From contig OZ038382.1 in the NCBI GenBank assembly GCA_964036045.1, positions 136,003,251 to 136,067,250 of the forward strand: a DNA stretch of 64,000 nucleotides. Direction: 5' to 3'. The DNA comes from Eutreptiella sp. 'Long Island Sound 2002' (Eukaryota; Euglenozoa; Euglenophyceae; Eutreptiales; Eutreptiaceae). Every line of letters begins with the position of its first letter. The stretch's first letter is position 1. Positions 1-11,084 of the stretch are shown here, piece after piece. Below the pieces are notes generated by a model. It saw only the letters and a program-made list of their open reading frames with translations, did not search any database and was not told the origin of the DNA. The position numbers and the translations under genes were made by a program.

Positions 1-22
1 GTGTGAGGCTTGGCACCACCAC

Positions 23-1330
23 ATGATGCACCCAGGGGTCAGGAAGCAAGCCCTGGACATGCAGCGCCCGTTTGAGATCGACCAGATCGGTCTTTACAAC
101 GCCATCAAGAAGGTCAGGAAGGGTTGCTCGGTCTGTCAGGCGTGCAATCCCGATAACTGGAACGTCAGGGGGGAAGCCCAATGTACTCCGGTACCTGACC
201 AGCCCATGGAGAGCGTGGCCATGGACGTTTTCTCCATGCCCGAAGTTCACATCGGCAAGGAGACCTTTGACTGTGAGGTCCTTTGTGTGGACCGCCACAG
301 CGGCTACGTAGTAGCCGTCCCGGCACTCAAAAAGGGGTTGCTTGCCAAGGAAGTGGCAGTCATGATGATTCGTCATTGGCTGACCGTCTTTGACATTCCC
401 CGCACCATTTGCAGTGACCGAGGGCCCCAGTTTACTGGCGGCTGGTTCAAGGCCATGTGTTCACCATGGGAATACGTTATGCCAAAAGCGTCGCCTATCT
501 CAGCCCGTCCAACGGCCGGGCTGAAGTGGCTGGAAGACAGCTTTTCCAGAAGCTACGCAAGATTCACATCACCAACCCACGTCGGAACTGGTTTTGAGGA
601 GATGTGGCCTGCTCTGAAAGCCCATCATGACACCCCCACCCCGGGTGGATTGTCCCCTCACCAGATTTTGTTCGGCAGGGAGCCCGTGGGTCGGGGACTT
701 CCCTTGTCGGGTGATGGTATGGCCATGGACGCCAAGGAATTCTTTGCGCGGCAGGAGGCAACGGCGCGGGACATCCGCCAGCAGCTCGAGAAGGAGCATG
801 CCGAGCGTCAGAAGTCCGCCCCGGGCTCACTAGCGCAAACGTTCGGGGTGGGGGACCCGGTGTGGGTGATCAGACCCCGCCCTATGGGCACTAACCGCAA
901 CAAAACCTGGTTCACACCCGGAGAGGTGGTCCGCACGATTGGTGAGGACACCTACCGCATCAAGGTGGGTCACGGACAGTTCCGGGAGCGCCACGAGAGT
1001 CAACTCCGTGTGCGGGAACCCGACCTCCGTGGCCAACATGTGTCCCTGGACTACGCCGCACATGAGGCTGATTCGGACGACGACTACGCTGAGCAGGACG
1101 ACTATACCGTCGAGAAGATCCCGGCCCAGCGCCCGAATACCTCAGCACCCGGAGGCCTGGAGTTCAACGTTCGTTTGCGAGGCTATGGGCCGTCCCACGA
1201 CACCTGGGAACCCATCTCCTCGTTCGTGCCGCGGATTAACATTCCCTTCATGGACTACATCCGCAAGCACAAGACCAAGCTCCATGTCTCGGACTTGGTA
1301 GTACTCACCCGGGCGATTGCAGCCAGAGGC
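23..1330 (+). pseudogene. pol: Integrase with C-terminal chromodomain, frameshifted (element C pol)
   Basis: This is the end of a Ty3/gypsy polyprotein that would insert retrotransposon cDNA into the chromosome. A histidine-rich stretch followed by CSVCQAC forms the H2C2 zinc-binding end. The catalytic core shows an aspartate in VAMDVF and a second in CSDRGPQF. The third acidic residue lies in SNGRAEVAG, which is only readable in another frame at about 500-540. The reading frame shifts near 453 and shifts back near 590, so the frame read without correction replaces the catalytic glutamate region with unrelated residues. Around residues 375-425 the pattern FNVRLRGYG...HDTWEP is a chromodomain, which in chromoviruses steers integration to marked chromatin. 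The annotated beginning is only the window edge. A third frameshift near 1329 separates this part from the proline-rich tail. Confidence 0.8.
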
Positions 1331-2372
1331 CTTCTGCAAAGCGTTGGACCAGCACGTCCAGGCATACGTCTCCTCCTGGGGAACCCTTTTCAGCCCCATT
1401 GTTCTGCACTGGTGGCTCTCTGGACCCTCAAAGGCTGACCGCAGGAACTTCATGAGAACTCTGGTACCTAAGTCCCTATGGTCCCGCCTCTCCAAGCCGA
1501 TCCCGGGCTCCACCCGCGCCGAGCACAGAGCCATGCTTGGCCTAGCCCTGGAGGAACGCGTAAAGCACCTGGACAAGGCTGTCCACAAAGCACATGATTG
1601 GCTGTGTTCGAATCCTCTCCCTTGGGACCCAATACTTTGGGCGCACCCCTCCGACCCTCTCAACCCCTTCTCGGTTTCGCACGGTGCGTTCAGTACCTCC
1701 GTCCACATGCCCCCTCGGACCCGCCCCGTATACCAGCACCCCCCACCTCTCCCTAAACACGCCTTAAAAAAACCGTCCAAGCCAGCGTCAGCCAAAGCAC
1801 AACCAACCACGCGCCGCGCGCCAAAAAATTCCAAACGCCCGTCCAGCCGCACATCCGCACCACGTCCCCCCCCCCCCTCGGCCATTCCCCGCCCTCCTCA
1901 GCACTCACGCCCACGGCCACCACAAAAACGCCATCGGTCACCACAAACCCATCAGGCCACAATCGTTTGGGCGCCCCCAAAGCGCGCCAAGACCGCTCTC
2001 CCCCTCCCACCCCCAAGCTCCAAGGCACGCTACCGTCAAACACGCCTACCTCTCCCCTCAAGGCCCACCCTTACTAGGTGCCCAGGCCCGTCTGCCCCAG
2101 CCCCCCCCCCACTCCAATGCCTCCCGGGACATCCGGAATTTTCTCTGCCCATCCAGCGAACTTCTGTCTCCTCCTCTCGACCCCTTCAGCCCTCCGCCCC
2201 TTCGGGAACCCCCCCCCTTCCCCACAGGGTGAATCAGCGTTCATCTAACCTAACCATCAGAGCAGCCGTGTACATATCTTTATATGTTGATGTAAATACT
2301 TTCATTGGGGGACGTCAGCCCAAGAACAAGTTGATGCGGTTAAGAACATTCAAAAAAGCCAGAGGCGCCTGA
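1317..2372 (+). pseudogene. Proline-rich C-terminal extension of element C pol
   Basis: This open frame continues the pol protein after a one-base frameshift near 1329. Its first 100 residues look globular and helical (SWGTLF, LHWWLSGPSK, DWLCSNPLPWDP). The remaining 200 or so are rich in proline, serine, lysine and arginine and are probably disordered. I do not recognise a family for the globular part. The coding DNA includes pure C runs of about 12 bases at 1866-1877 and near 2099, which are slippage hot spots. The last 40 residues read into AT-richer DNA and may not be real protein. It could be a post-chromodomain domain specific to this element family, but that is inference from position only. 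Confidence 0.4.
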
Positions 2373-3799
2373 TCACCGCCCTGAGCTCTCCCCTGATGAG
2401 CATCACTGGTCTTTCCAGTGTTATTTCGGAATCCACGCTCCATGACACTGCAAAGTATATCATTGCAGTTTGAAGGAGCTGGATTGTGCACACGCCGGGT
2501 GCTCAGTTCAGGCTTAGATGCTTTCGGCAAACATTGTCCGTAAGCATTTTCCTGCTGACAGTTCCCCGGCGTGCTTGGACGGCCATAGCTCCCTGCTGAA
2601 TTCCTTGGAAACCAGGGCGGATGGCACCCCTTCATTATCCCAGATTGAGGCCTTAAGGCCCATACGACGTTGCGCAACGGATGCCGCTGTCATCGGCATT
2701 CCGATTTTTGGGTGTGTGGTCTGGTCCCATGGCACTTGCGGGATGCAGACCGGTCTATGTGTGTCTGCAGACCATATATGGCCTGAACTCAGGCGTTTTT
2801 CTGTCCACCCTCCTGCATATGCCTTACCCTAACCGGGGCGTGGTTTGGTACTCTGTCCGGAATGTGTTTACACGCCTATTTACCCGTTTATTGCTTATTT
2901 TTCTGTTCTCCAGGATATGTGCATCTGTATGTCGGGTGTTTTTGGCCCATCCCTGAGGTATGGACCGTTTTGCCCCAGAGGGGACACAAATTGGGATACG
3001 AAGGTGCCCTGAGTTGCCGTGTACATGCTCATACATGAGGTCCAGCCTGGACCAGTACCTAAGTACAGATTGTCATGTTTGAGCACCCGTGATACCGTGT
3101 GCCCTAGTGGCTGTGTGTGCTGAGATCCTGATGGCGCCAGGCGGGAAGCCCAGTTGCCTGACTACACTCCAAGCAGTCCGCCACTGTCAGTCCCAGTGTG
3201 AGCCTACCAACTCGCAGACGCACTTGCAGTCGGGTGGCGACCTCCGGCGTCCTGACCTCGGTCAGTCTGCCTGGGAAACTGGTGGTTTTAGGAGTGGACG
3301 CCTCCGCCCAGACTGCATTGGGACACCCCCATGCATGGCCTTCGTGGTAATGGGACGAGGGAAAAGACGGCCTTGATGCCCGATCCCTTATGGAGGAGCT
3401 CCTTCGGCTTTACCACTCTGGACTCACGTCGTGGATATGGACATGGTGCGCCCAAGGGAAGACCCGTGGGGACTCTCCCCCAGCTCGCGAATTTGGGAAG
3501 CCTGGGGACGCCTGATGGATCTTTGTGGTCGCTTTCGACCCGTGGGACCACCTCGGTTGTTGTGTGGCGCCTATGTTGGCCGTGTGTGCCACTACCACTG
3601 TGATGGTGACCGTTGCAGCCGGCACTCGGTGCGCCTTGTATGGGTTAACGGGTCCTTTGGATGCCGAACAATCCCCGCCTGGACCCGAGATTTGATACTC
3701 AATACCATACTTGCAGTTACAGGCACCTACGGCATCATACCTGTCTTACTGTGGGATTGTAATGGGCAACCTGACCCGTAAATTCGCCTGAAGCGAGGA
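2373..3799 (+). other. Noncoding 3' region of element C with polypurine tract
   Basis: No frame in this stretch looks like a protein. It lies between the pol gene and the 3' LTR, as expected for an internal 3' untranslated region. The bases immediately left of the LTR (3790-3799) are almost all purines and fit a polypurine tract that primes plus-strand DNA synthesis. Around 2822-2935 a CTTACCCTAACC motif is followed by a T-rich stretch and CAGGA. The same arrangement recurs near 48690 and 62625. Confidence 0.45.
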
Positions 3800-5885
3800 T
3801 GTGACACCCCCCCCCCTTCAGGGGATGGTCCTGGGTACCCGCTGCCATGCCTGGGTGTTATCAAGCTCCCCAGGGTTTGCTCTAAGGAGGGGGTGGAAGC
3901 GGTACCAAGAACCTATGGCCCATGGCCCAGAGGCCTGTGAGCAATCACACCCGTGCGGAAGCCGTTGACACCGGCTGTCAGCGGGATATCCCTGTTCTCT
4001 GATCCGCGAGATCTGGAATCCGATCCCTAACCATTAAATCGATGTAGAATTACCAAAATTTTACTGTTTTGCCCGATTTTCGGTTGGAAATCGGTGAAAT
4101 ACCCGACTTTTACCGCGATTTCCAATTGTCGTGAAATCGCTGCCTGTTGTCGCCTGTTCGCGCGCTCTCGTCGCTTCTCCGTGGCGAGTTTTGTGATGGA
4201 TTTTTCTCGAGTACCTTTGAGGCTCCAAAGGAACTTAAGGGCTGGATCTAGAGGGTTTTCCTTGTACGTTCATCTGTTGTGTTCACCAGAATTATTCGCC
4301 GTTGCGTCTGGGGGAAAATCAGCGCGCAAGCTTTTCCATCGATAGCTCGAACTCATGGTTCTCAAGGACCATGAGTTCGGACGGAACCCCACATTCCCCC
4401 CCTATGCCTTCCATTCCTTCCTCTTTCACGTGGGCATATCACTTTGCATGGGGAAGAGGGCAATAGGGATGTTTCATCCCCTCGGTGAACAGTAAGCAGC
4501 CAGTGTGGCGGCAAGCCATAACCCAGGGCATGGGACCAAAGGGGATATCAGGGGTCGTGAATCAAGGCTTGGGGCGACGAGATCGCCAGGGTTTTCTACC
4601 CTGGACGGTCGCCCGAGACGGCCGATTTTGCCATTTTGGCAGTTGTGGACCCAGTTTGGGTCATCACCACGCCTAGGCCCATGCAGATCCTTGAAAGCCA
4701 AGTACATGTGAGTCCCTGCTGGACTCTCAGTGGATCGCATATGGAATGGTGGATCCGATCTCCGAGCAGGCAAGGAGAGATACATTGGGGATACCTTTGA
4801 TTTTGGCTCATTTTGAGCAGCCAAAATGACCCCTTTTTGGGACCCCAATTTTGGCCCTCCATGTGGTCGATTGGCGGCCCCATCCCTCTATGGCCATGTG
4901 AAGCCCGGACCCAATTTTAAGTCGTGCACTTAGATATGTGTCCTAGGCCCTGCCTCCTGCCCTCTGAGTCATTGGCCTTGCCCTGGCCGGGCGAGCCACC
5001 CGTGGGAATGACTCCAATTTTGGTGATTTTGGCATCATGACCCCACTTGGCGAACCCGTTGTGCCCTGATGCCGGGGGCTCAGAGGGAACCAGGTTGGGT
5101 GAGGGCTCCAGCGTGTTGGTACGTGAGGGGCATAGAGTCAGTCGCCTCGTCCCTACCTCTGGATGGTCCGGACGAGGGGTCAATTTTAGAGTTTTCCAAG
5201 CTAATATCAGTTTTGGCTGAAACAGCCCATTTTCAGCTACCAACTCCTAGGGGATAATGGCGGGACCCTCTCTCTGGCTCAGAGGGAAGTTGGGATCTGT
5301 CATTAAGGGAGCATGAGGAGCTACTGTCCGCTGGCCTTGGAACCCCTTGGTTCCCAGGAACTCGCCTGTGGCTGGGCGGGACGCTCTCCCCTATGGGCAG
5401 GGTTTCAGGGTCCGGACTGGGCAGGGCATGGGTTGTGTTTGAGCCCCCGCCCCTGCCAGCCACTGGGAGGGTCGGGCCTGGGATTGGGATATGAGTTGGG
5501 ACTGAGTGTCTATTGTTCTGTGATGCTCTTACTTCAGTCCAGTCTTAACCCCATGTGTACATATCCCGATGTGTTGCTGTACATACTTTTGTTCCCTTGT
5601 TTCAGAGTGGAACGGATCCTGAAACGCTTTGTCACATGACACGAGCATGAGGATGCCCTTGTGAGCGCAGTGCTTTGCCTGCCTGCTTGCTTGTGCGTGT
5701 CCACCGCAGCGTCCCGTGGCCAGGCCCCTCCACCCTAGGTTCAATTCTCTCTACAACCTATTCATTACAAGCAAACCGTGGAAGCACGGTCCCTTTGGTT
5801 AGGATGGCATGTCCAAGGGGTTGGTTGTGCAAGGGGGCGGTTGCACAACCCCCGCATTTGGGAATTTTTGGGGGGGGGTGTTACA
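3800..5885 (+). repeat. 3' LTR of element C
   Basis: The segment begins TGTGACA followed by a run of ten C and ends with a run of nine G followed by TGTTACA. The two ends are therefore inverted repeats with the canonical TG...CA termini and one mismatch over about 16 bases. A purine-rich tract lies just upstream. The length, about 2.09 kb, is at the long end for Ty3/gypsy LTRs. No protein-coding frame is supported inside it. The 5' copy would lie outside the window, so the boundaries rest on the terminal inverted repeats only, and no target duplication can be checked. Confidence 0.6.
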
Positions 5886-7307
5886 TGGGTATGGGACACA
5901 CGTTTGGGGCATGTGGGTGGTTTGGGTCATAGTACACTAATGGAATATACCATGGAATATTCGGTGGCACCCGAAAAACAAGCAAAAAAGAGGGTGAAGT
6001 GAAAGTTTGGGTTGGGTGTGCAAGGGGTGTGCAAGTGGCCTATGTCACACTTCATCACAGGAGTTGCACACTAGTGCCGCCATCTACATGGGCAAAACGG
6101 GTCCCAAGGGCACGGGAACGCGTCAATATGCACAAAGTAGCCATTAATTGATAACAAATATGCAATCAGAAGGCAATCAACGGGAAAGCGCGAACTTAGT
6201 GCAGAAGGTGACTCACGCGTGGCAGGCGTAAAGTACAGTGTTACTGCGGGTATGCCTCATTACAGAGCGTTCAGGAACTGTCTCTTGGCCATGTGGTGAC
6301 TCACTCCACCACGCACGCGGGCACCCGCCTGGCGCAAATCGTCAAACCACTCCGTGAGTCAGTGGGCCGTGGCAGGGGACGGTGGCACAATTTCCTTCGA
6401 TTTTTGGGAGGCGCCACAATTTGTGTTTCGACGAGGGCTTTCAGCTCCTGGTAATGGATGAGGCGTCTGGTACAAAGCTTCCTTAAGCCATTTTGTCTTG
6501 AGGCGGGCAAGCTTTGTAGCAGTGCCTGCTTTTGGAGGTGCTCAGGCTGCAAGTGGTTTATGTTGTTTTTGTATAGCAGCTGATGTCAGCTAAACTTGCC
6601 AATCTCGCGGGCAGTGGCCCCTTCAGCATCCCCGGACGGACGGCGGGTGTTACCCTAGGTGGCCTTCAATTGGTTAGGGTCTACTAACGCCGCGAGCTAT
6701 GCGCCCAAACCCTCTGGCCATCAGGCCTCAATGGGCCGTTGTTGAGTTTTGATCATTGGGCCTTGATGTAATGTCTTTGAGCAATACTTCCTCAAACGCT
6801 CTACAATTGTCTGAAATTCCAGTTGGCGTAACCTTAAGGATACACCGAGTTTGCCACCCCCGGCACTTTCAAGGTAACGAACGAGGGCGAAAGGGTCGAT
6901 TTCTTCCCGGGCATCAAGCAAAACAAATTTTTCTTTTCAAAACCGGGTTGCCTTAAGTACCGGCGAAGTAACTTGGCGCCACCGTGGAGTTTTTCCAATC
7001 CGTTTGGACCGTTAGAAAGCCTAAAGTGTCTAACTTCGGAATATGCATGGCCTCGTAGGGGAGCTTGGGGGCGACGCCAGAATCCAAAAACCGGTGCCGC
7101 GGCACTTCGCAGCCGTTTCTGCCCCCCGGAAGTAAAATTTTACTGAAATCTGGTGGTATTAGGGACAGTTGGATAGCTAAATCAGGCTGCCGGATGCTGT
7201 TTTATCGAATGGATTTTCGCGGTAAGGGAATTTAGGGCCGAATTTTCAATAGAAATCGACAGCAGATCAGGTATCCATGCATTTTGTTATATGAATCTAC
7301 TCAGTAG
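5886..7307. other. Spacer without recognised genes
   Basis: No convincing coding region is visible on either strand, only short open frames without protein-like composition. Part of it (about 6925-7050) is a dispersed copy of the 198-bp repeat found at 42.4-42.9 kb. The rest is unique within the window. Confidence 0.4.
6925..7050 (+). repeat. Dispersed copy of the 198-bp repeat family
   Basis: The stretch contains CCGGGTTGCC, then TAACTTGGCGCCACCGTGG, then a segment ending in a pyrimidine-rich CCAATCCGTTTGGACC and AAAGCC. The same blocks in the same order and spacing occur twice in tandem at 42418-42815. It is therefore a dispersed, partial member of that repeat family, lying 35 kb away. Confidence 0.7.
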
Positions 7308-7354
7308 ATGTATAGTTTTTATCTGATGCATTCGGATTCATGCATCCTTTGCCT

Positions 7355-7545
7355 GCAGAGATGGGATAATGAAAAAAGGTGGTGTTGGCTTTGCGGCAAG
7401 CAAACCTTGTCCACCCAGTGGCGCCACTGTCCGCCGATTCTTCAACTGAAGCCCCCCCGGAAGAAGGACAAAGTCAGCTTGGACCCTTTCCAAGCATTTG
7501 ATTGTTATCTTGGGCAATGCCGACTTTTGGGTGAAGCAATTGTGG
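7355..7545 (+). CDS. Possible exon with CxxC motif, unknown protein
   Basis: A CTGCAG acceptor-like site precedes an open stretch that reads WDNEKRWCWLCGKQ and continues to about residue 65. It ends at a GGTAAGAAG donor-like site at about 7544. The sequence has a CxxC pair and a later HC pair, and a basic run PRKKDK. No family is recognised. It lies directly left of element A. It could be a host exon next to the insertion, or chance. No mate exon has been identified with confidence on the other side. Confidence 0.25.
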
Positions 7546-7557
7546 GTAAGAAGAGAA

Positions 7558-8267
7558 GAAAGATGTCCTTGATTAGTGCCCTATAGATTTTGATGAAAGC
7601 CTGCAGGTTTTTGATGGTGAAATCCCAAAACCAAAGGAGCAAGTAGAGCAAGAACAGGATGTGGATCGAATCAATGAATAGTTTGAAATCCAGTGTAATA
7701 CAGAAGGGCTGCAGATAGACAAAGCAGGTATAAACACAACGATTCAATCACAAATGGATAATACAAAAGATTTTATATGAAAACTGGACTGACTCTAGCC
7801 TCCAAGATAGCATCGAGCACTTCATGTGCACTCTTTTGGGTGTAATGGTGCTGGTTAGGAATGTGGGGCATAGGTGTCAGGCCAGACACAGAATATGACT
7901 TGGCCAAGCAACTGAATTCAGAAACAGTTAAAAACTAGAACCACAATAAGTGGTAGAAACAATTGAGTATAGGGGACTTGGGGTGGGAGACCACTAGGCT
8001 TAACCTCCAAGACCTAAAGCAAGAAATGCCTATTTTATTTCGGTATATCCTCCATGAAGGAAGATACCTCCGCTCAGTTGAGTGGTAGGGGTGAACTTCA
8101 TGGGGGGCTAGGGTTACAACCCTAGTTACTTTGAGAAAGTGTACTTTTGGCTTCAAAAGAGAGATCAAAATACTTAAGTTAGTCTTAGCATCAACAAAAG
8201 GGTTTTAAGGGGGGCTTGGCCTGGATCAAGCCCTCCAAGAAAGACATGGCAGTGACTCTTTCTTACT
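7558..8267 (-). repeat. 3' LTR of element A
   Basis: This 710-bp stretch matches 17941-18651 over its whole length with scattered substitutions. Read on the minus strand it starts AGTAAGAAAGAGTCA and ends CATCTTTC, so it lacks the usual TG...CA ends. It contains the 18-base near-palindrome at 8108-8125 that recurs in the LTRs of element B. The boundaries are set where the two copies stop matching: left neighbours AGAA versus CCGG, right neighbours CCCTCC versus AAAGAT. Confidence 0.85.
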
Positions 8268-11084
8268 CCCTCCTGGAGTGCTAGTTAGCTAAGCTAGTAG
8301 GACCAAGCCAAAAGGCTCAAATATTCCGAAAATTACCTCAGAAAATGCATTAAACTTACCAAAAACATCCTAATCAGTTCATAGAGGCCTATCACACTGT
8401 AGGTAGCCTCGAAAAACAGTGTAATGTACGGTGAATGATGTCCCTTCGATGGGGCATTCCTCAAAAGTCGACAGCGTGCGACGAAAGCTTTGGGTAACAA
8501 TTTTCGGGGTAGTGGGGTTTGAACCCAGGACTCCCTCCCTAGAGCACATATGCTTGCCCACTAGGGTACAGTCGAACGCTCTAATGTGGACGGCTATCAC
8601 TGCATAAACAGCGTTTTAGTAAACGTCCTGACCAAGGGCCAGGGCGGAGCAATACTCCCAATGGAGAACACAAATCTCCAGGAGCTGAAAAAAAAAGAAA
8701 ATGTAACCAACAGGGAGTGATTCCTGCGGTGTAGCGAGAGGTGTAGCAATTTAACAAGTCAAATCGCTAAAAATTGACGAAATCACGCGAGAAATTGTCA
8801 TTTTTACACCAACACTCAAGGTCGCAGACAAGCGCAACGGAAGCGGACTTCAAAAAAAAGGTTGCGCAAGCGTAGACGGCTTTCGAAAGAGAAGGTGTGA
8901 GCTGTAGTTTTTAAAGTTCTAAAGGAAATGTTTGCACAGCTGCATCAAAATGTTCATAAACTTTAGGGAAAGGTATTCAAACTCAACCCACACCACAGAG
9001 CAGGTGGACAACCCACCTCTCAGGTATGCCAGTGTCATCTCACACGCATGCATTGCGCTCGTGTTGGTCGCTTCGTTGAAACGTTAGGGTTGTCAACGCT
9101 GTGTTCGTTGGGGGTTTGGGTTCTCCTCTCTCTTGCTCTGCATAGGTCAAAACAGGAATGAAAGGTATGCAATGCGAATGGAGCGCGCAGCGCGCACGTA
9201 GGGTTAGAATATGCGCTGTGCTCGCGATGCATGTGCCTAATTGAGGCATTCACACGCTCTGGCGCTTTCCCTGTACCCCAATTCACCCTTGTTCTCTCTT
9301 CACAGGTAAGGAGAGAAAGTGCTTGCTCGTGTCTGTGTAGCCGTAGCGCTAAAGTAGGGTTCCTTAAAATGCTTAGGCTTGTTTTGCGCTGTGCAGTGCA
9401 CCACTTTCTCTCCTCTTTCTGCAGGAAACAAGACAAGGGAAGCGTGCATGACACACAGGGCATTAATCGCTTAGGGTGGTTTAGAATTTGCCGTAGGTTT
9501 GTTTAAGTGTGTAGGGTTGTTTTGCGCTCGTGTCTTCCTCGGCACTCACATGATGCAGGGTGAGTAAGGTAGGTAAGCCCAGGAGGAGCTCACCTCCTGG
9601 TTGAGTCACGCTTGTGATTGGTTATGTTGGGTTAAATTAGGTACAAACAACAGGAAATGGAGAGATTGTGCATACCTGTGCATGCATGTTTAGGTTACCC
9701 AGGGGCTCCACCCCACGTTCTATAGAAGAACGGGTGGAGCTTCTTAAGCTTGCTTGCTTGACAGGGGCGTTTGTAGACAGCGTATTATAGGGCAGACTGA
9801 GAAGCGTATAACACGTGGAGTCTGTCTTGGTTCCTCCGCTGCAAACGCTCCTGCATCCGCCTTTGCGCTTCAGGTGGGAAGGTAAGGGTGCTTGGTGCAG
9901 TCCCACCTGGGCAGCCCTAAACTATGCTGCGCGGATCACAAACAACAAACTGCAACTCAACCAGGAGTGGTGAGTGCAGTACGACTTCATCGCCATCCAC
10001 GCTGTGCACGCACGCTGAGCACTCCCTCCCTCCAAGCCCTGACAGGGAAACGGGTATTGGCGTCCCTGTTAGGCCACAGCCGCTTAGTAGCGCTGTGTTC
10101 TCTTGCTTTCTCACGGGAGGGTCAATAGGACCCGAGACCTCATTGACAGCAACACCAAAGTAGCGTGTGTAGGTGTTAGGGTCAGCAGGCCTGGCAGGAG
10201 TTGAGTGCAGGTGATGAGTGCTCACCCTGCCTTCGAAGGCCGGTGCTGGCGTTAGTGAGTGTAGTGTAGTGATGTCTCCTGTCCCGCGTGCTTTTCCACG
10301 TGGGCAGGTGAGTGCGTTAGGTTTTGGCCTTTAGCAAAAATGGGCATTTTGTATGCCCTTAGCACACTTGGCAACCCCTCCCCTCTAGTAGGTAGGGCTT
10401 TTGCCGTCTTCACCCAAGGATAGGCGCCAGCACAGAAACTGGGCGCCATAGGAGTGGTACTAGTAACTGACTAGGACCTTCGGTCCGACATCAGCGAAGC
10501 CCATTGAGTTGGGAGCCACGACCGGGAGAGAAGTGAGACACACACAGACATACATAGCACACTTAGGGGTACCGTAAACCCAGTAAGGAAGGGTAGAACC
10601 CCACGGATCTGGACCAATCAGGGGTCCTAACTGTGGGCTCGCTTGTCCCCAAGGAGGGAAGGCACACCTTGCCTTAGAACTCCTTGCTTGTCATTCTCGC
10701 CTGTGTAGTAAGCCACCGTTCTTCGTTGACTTCCAAGGTCATTACATCAGGGCAGTCCCCATGCAACACATGGTCAACAAGGCATACACTCGCTGGGTGG
10801 CTGCAATCCTGATAAGCGGCCACCTGGCTCACGCTGGAAACCATAGACATGGGTCTGCAGGGCACAGACAGGGTCAGTGCAGTGCTCAGTATGCAGTAGT
10901 CTGTGAAAAACCAATGGCCTTCGGCCAGGGAGTGGTTGTCATGGGGGGCTAACGGTCCTGTCCTGCGATGCAATGCGGGGCAACTGTGACAACTGCTCTT
11001 ACACCCATACACAGGCACGTCTGCACAAGAGTGCTCACTGCACCTGTGAGGTTAGAACACAGTCAGTAGACTGACACAGGGAAA
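8268..11084 (-). other. Noncoding 3' internal region of element A
   Basis: This 2.8-kb region lies between the end of pol and the 3' LTR. It has a counterpart at 58569-61496 in element B, in inverted orientation relative to the window. Short open frames show some shared peptides (for example LALR..KHEQALS at about 9330 here and 60430 in element B), but lengths and frames differ, so I do not call a gene. It carries the tRNA-like sequence at 8513-8596. Confidence 0.55.
8513..8596 (-). other. tRNA-Tyr-like sequence with intron-like insert
   Basis: Read on the minus strand, the order is TAGCC, a D-loop-like segment ending ATTAGAGCG, a stem TTCGA, an anticodon-like loop CTGTA, about 23 intervening bases, a 3' stem, and a T-arm with GGGTTCAAACCC. 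The GTA triplet sits where the tyrosine anticodon would be, and eukaryotic tRNA-Tyr genes usually have an intron after position 37. The acceptor stem is not recognisable and the D-stem has mismatches, so it is a relic or a tRNA-derived promoter rather than a working tRNA gene. Element B carries the same sequence at 61178-61263. Confidence 0.45.

Larger units (their letters stand above)
1..5885 (+). mobile_element. Ty3/gypsy chromodomain retrotransposon, 3' part (element C)
   Basis: The window opens inside the integrase gene of an LTR retrotransposon. From left to right it holds the integrase zinc-binding end, the catalytic core, a chromodomain, a proline-rich extension, a noncoding stretch, a purine-rich run and a 3' LTR ending at 5885. 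The gag, protease and RT genes and the 5' LTR would lie left of position 1. The order integrase then chromodomain is typical of chromoviruses in the Ty3/gypsy group. The element carries several single-base frameshifts, so this copy is probably inactive. It is not closely related to elements A and B further right: its integrase text differs and its LTR is much longer. Confidence 0.75.

Noticed and set aside
2394-2440. Hammerhead-ribozyme-like CTGATGAG followed by a CACTGG/CCAGTG hairpin
   Set aside because: The required GAAA after stem II is missing (TTATTTCGGAA follows), so the catalytic core is not complete.
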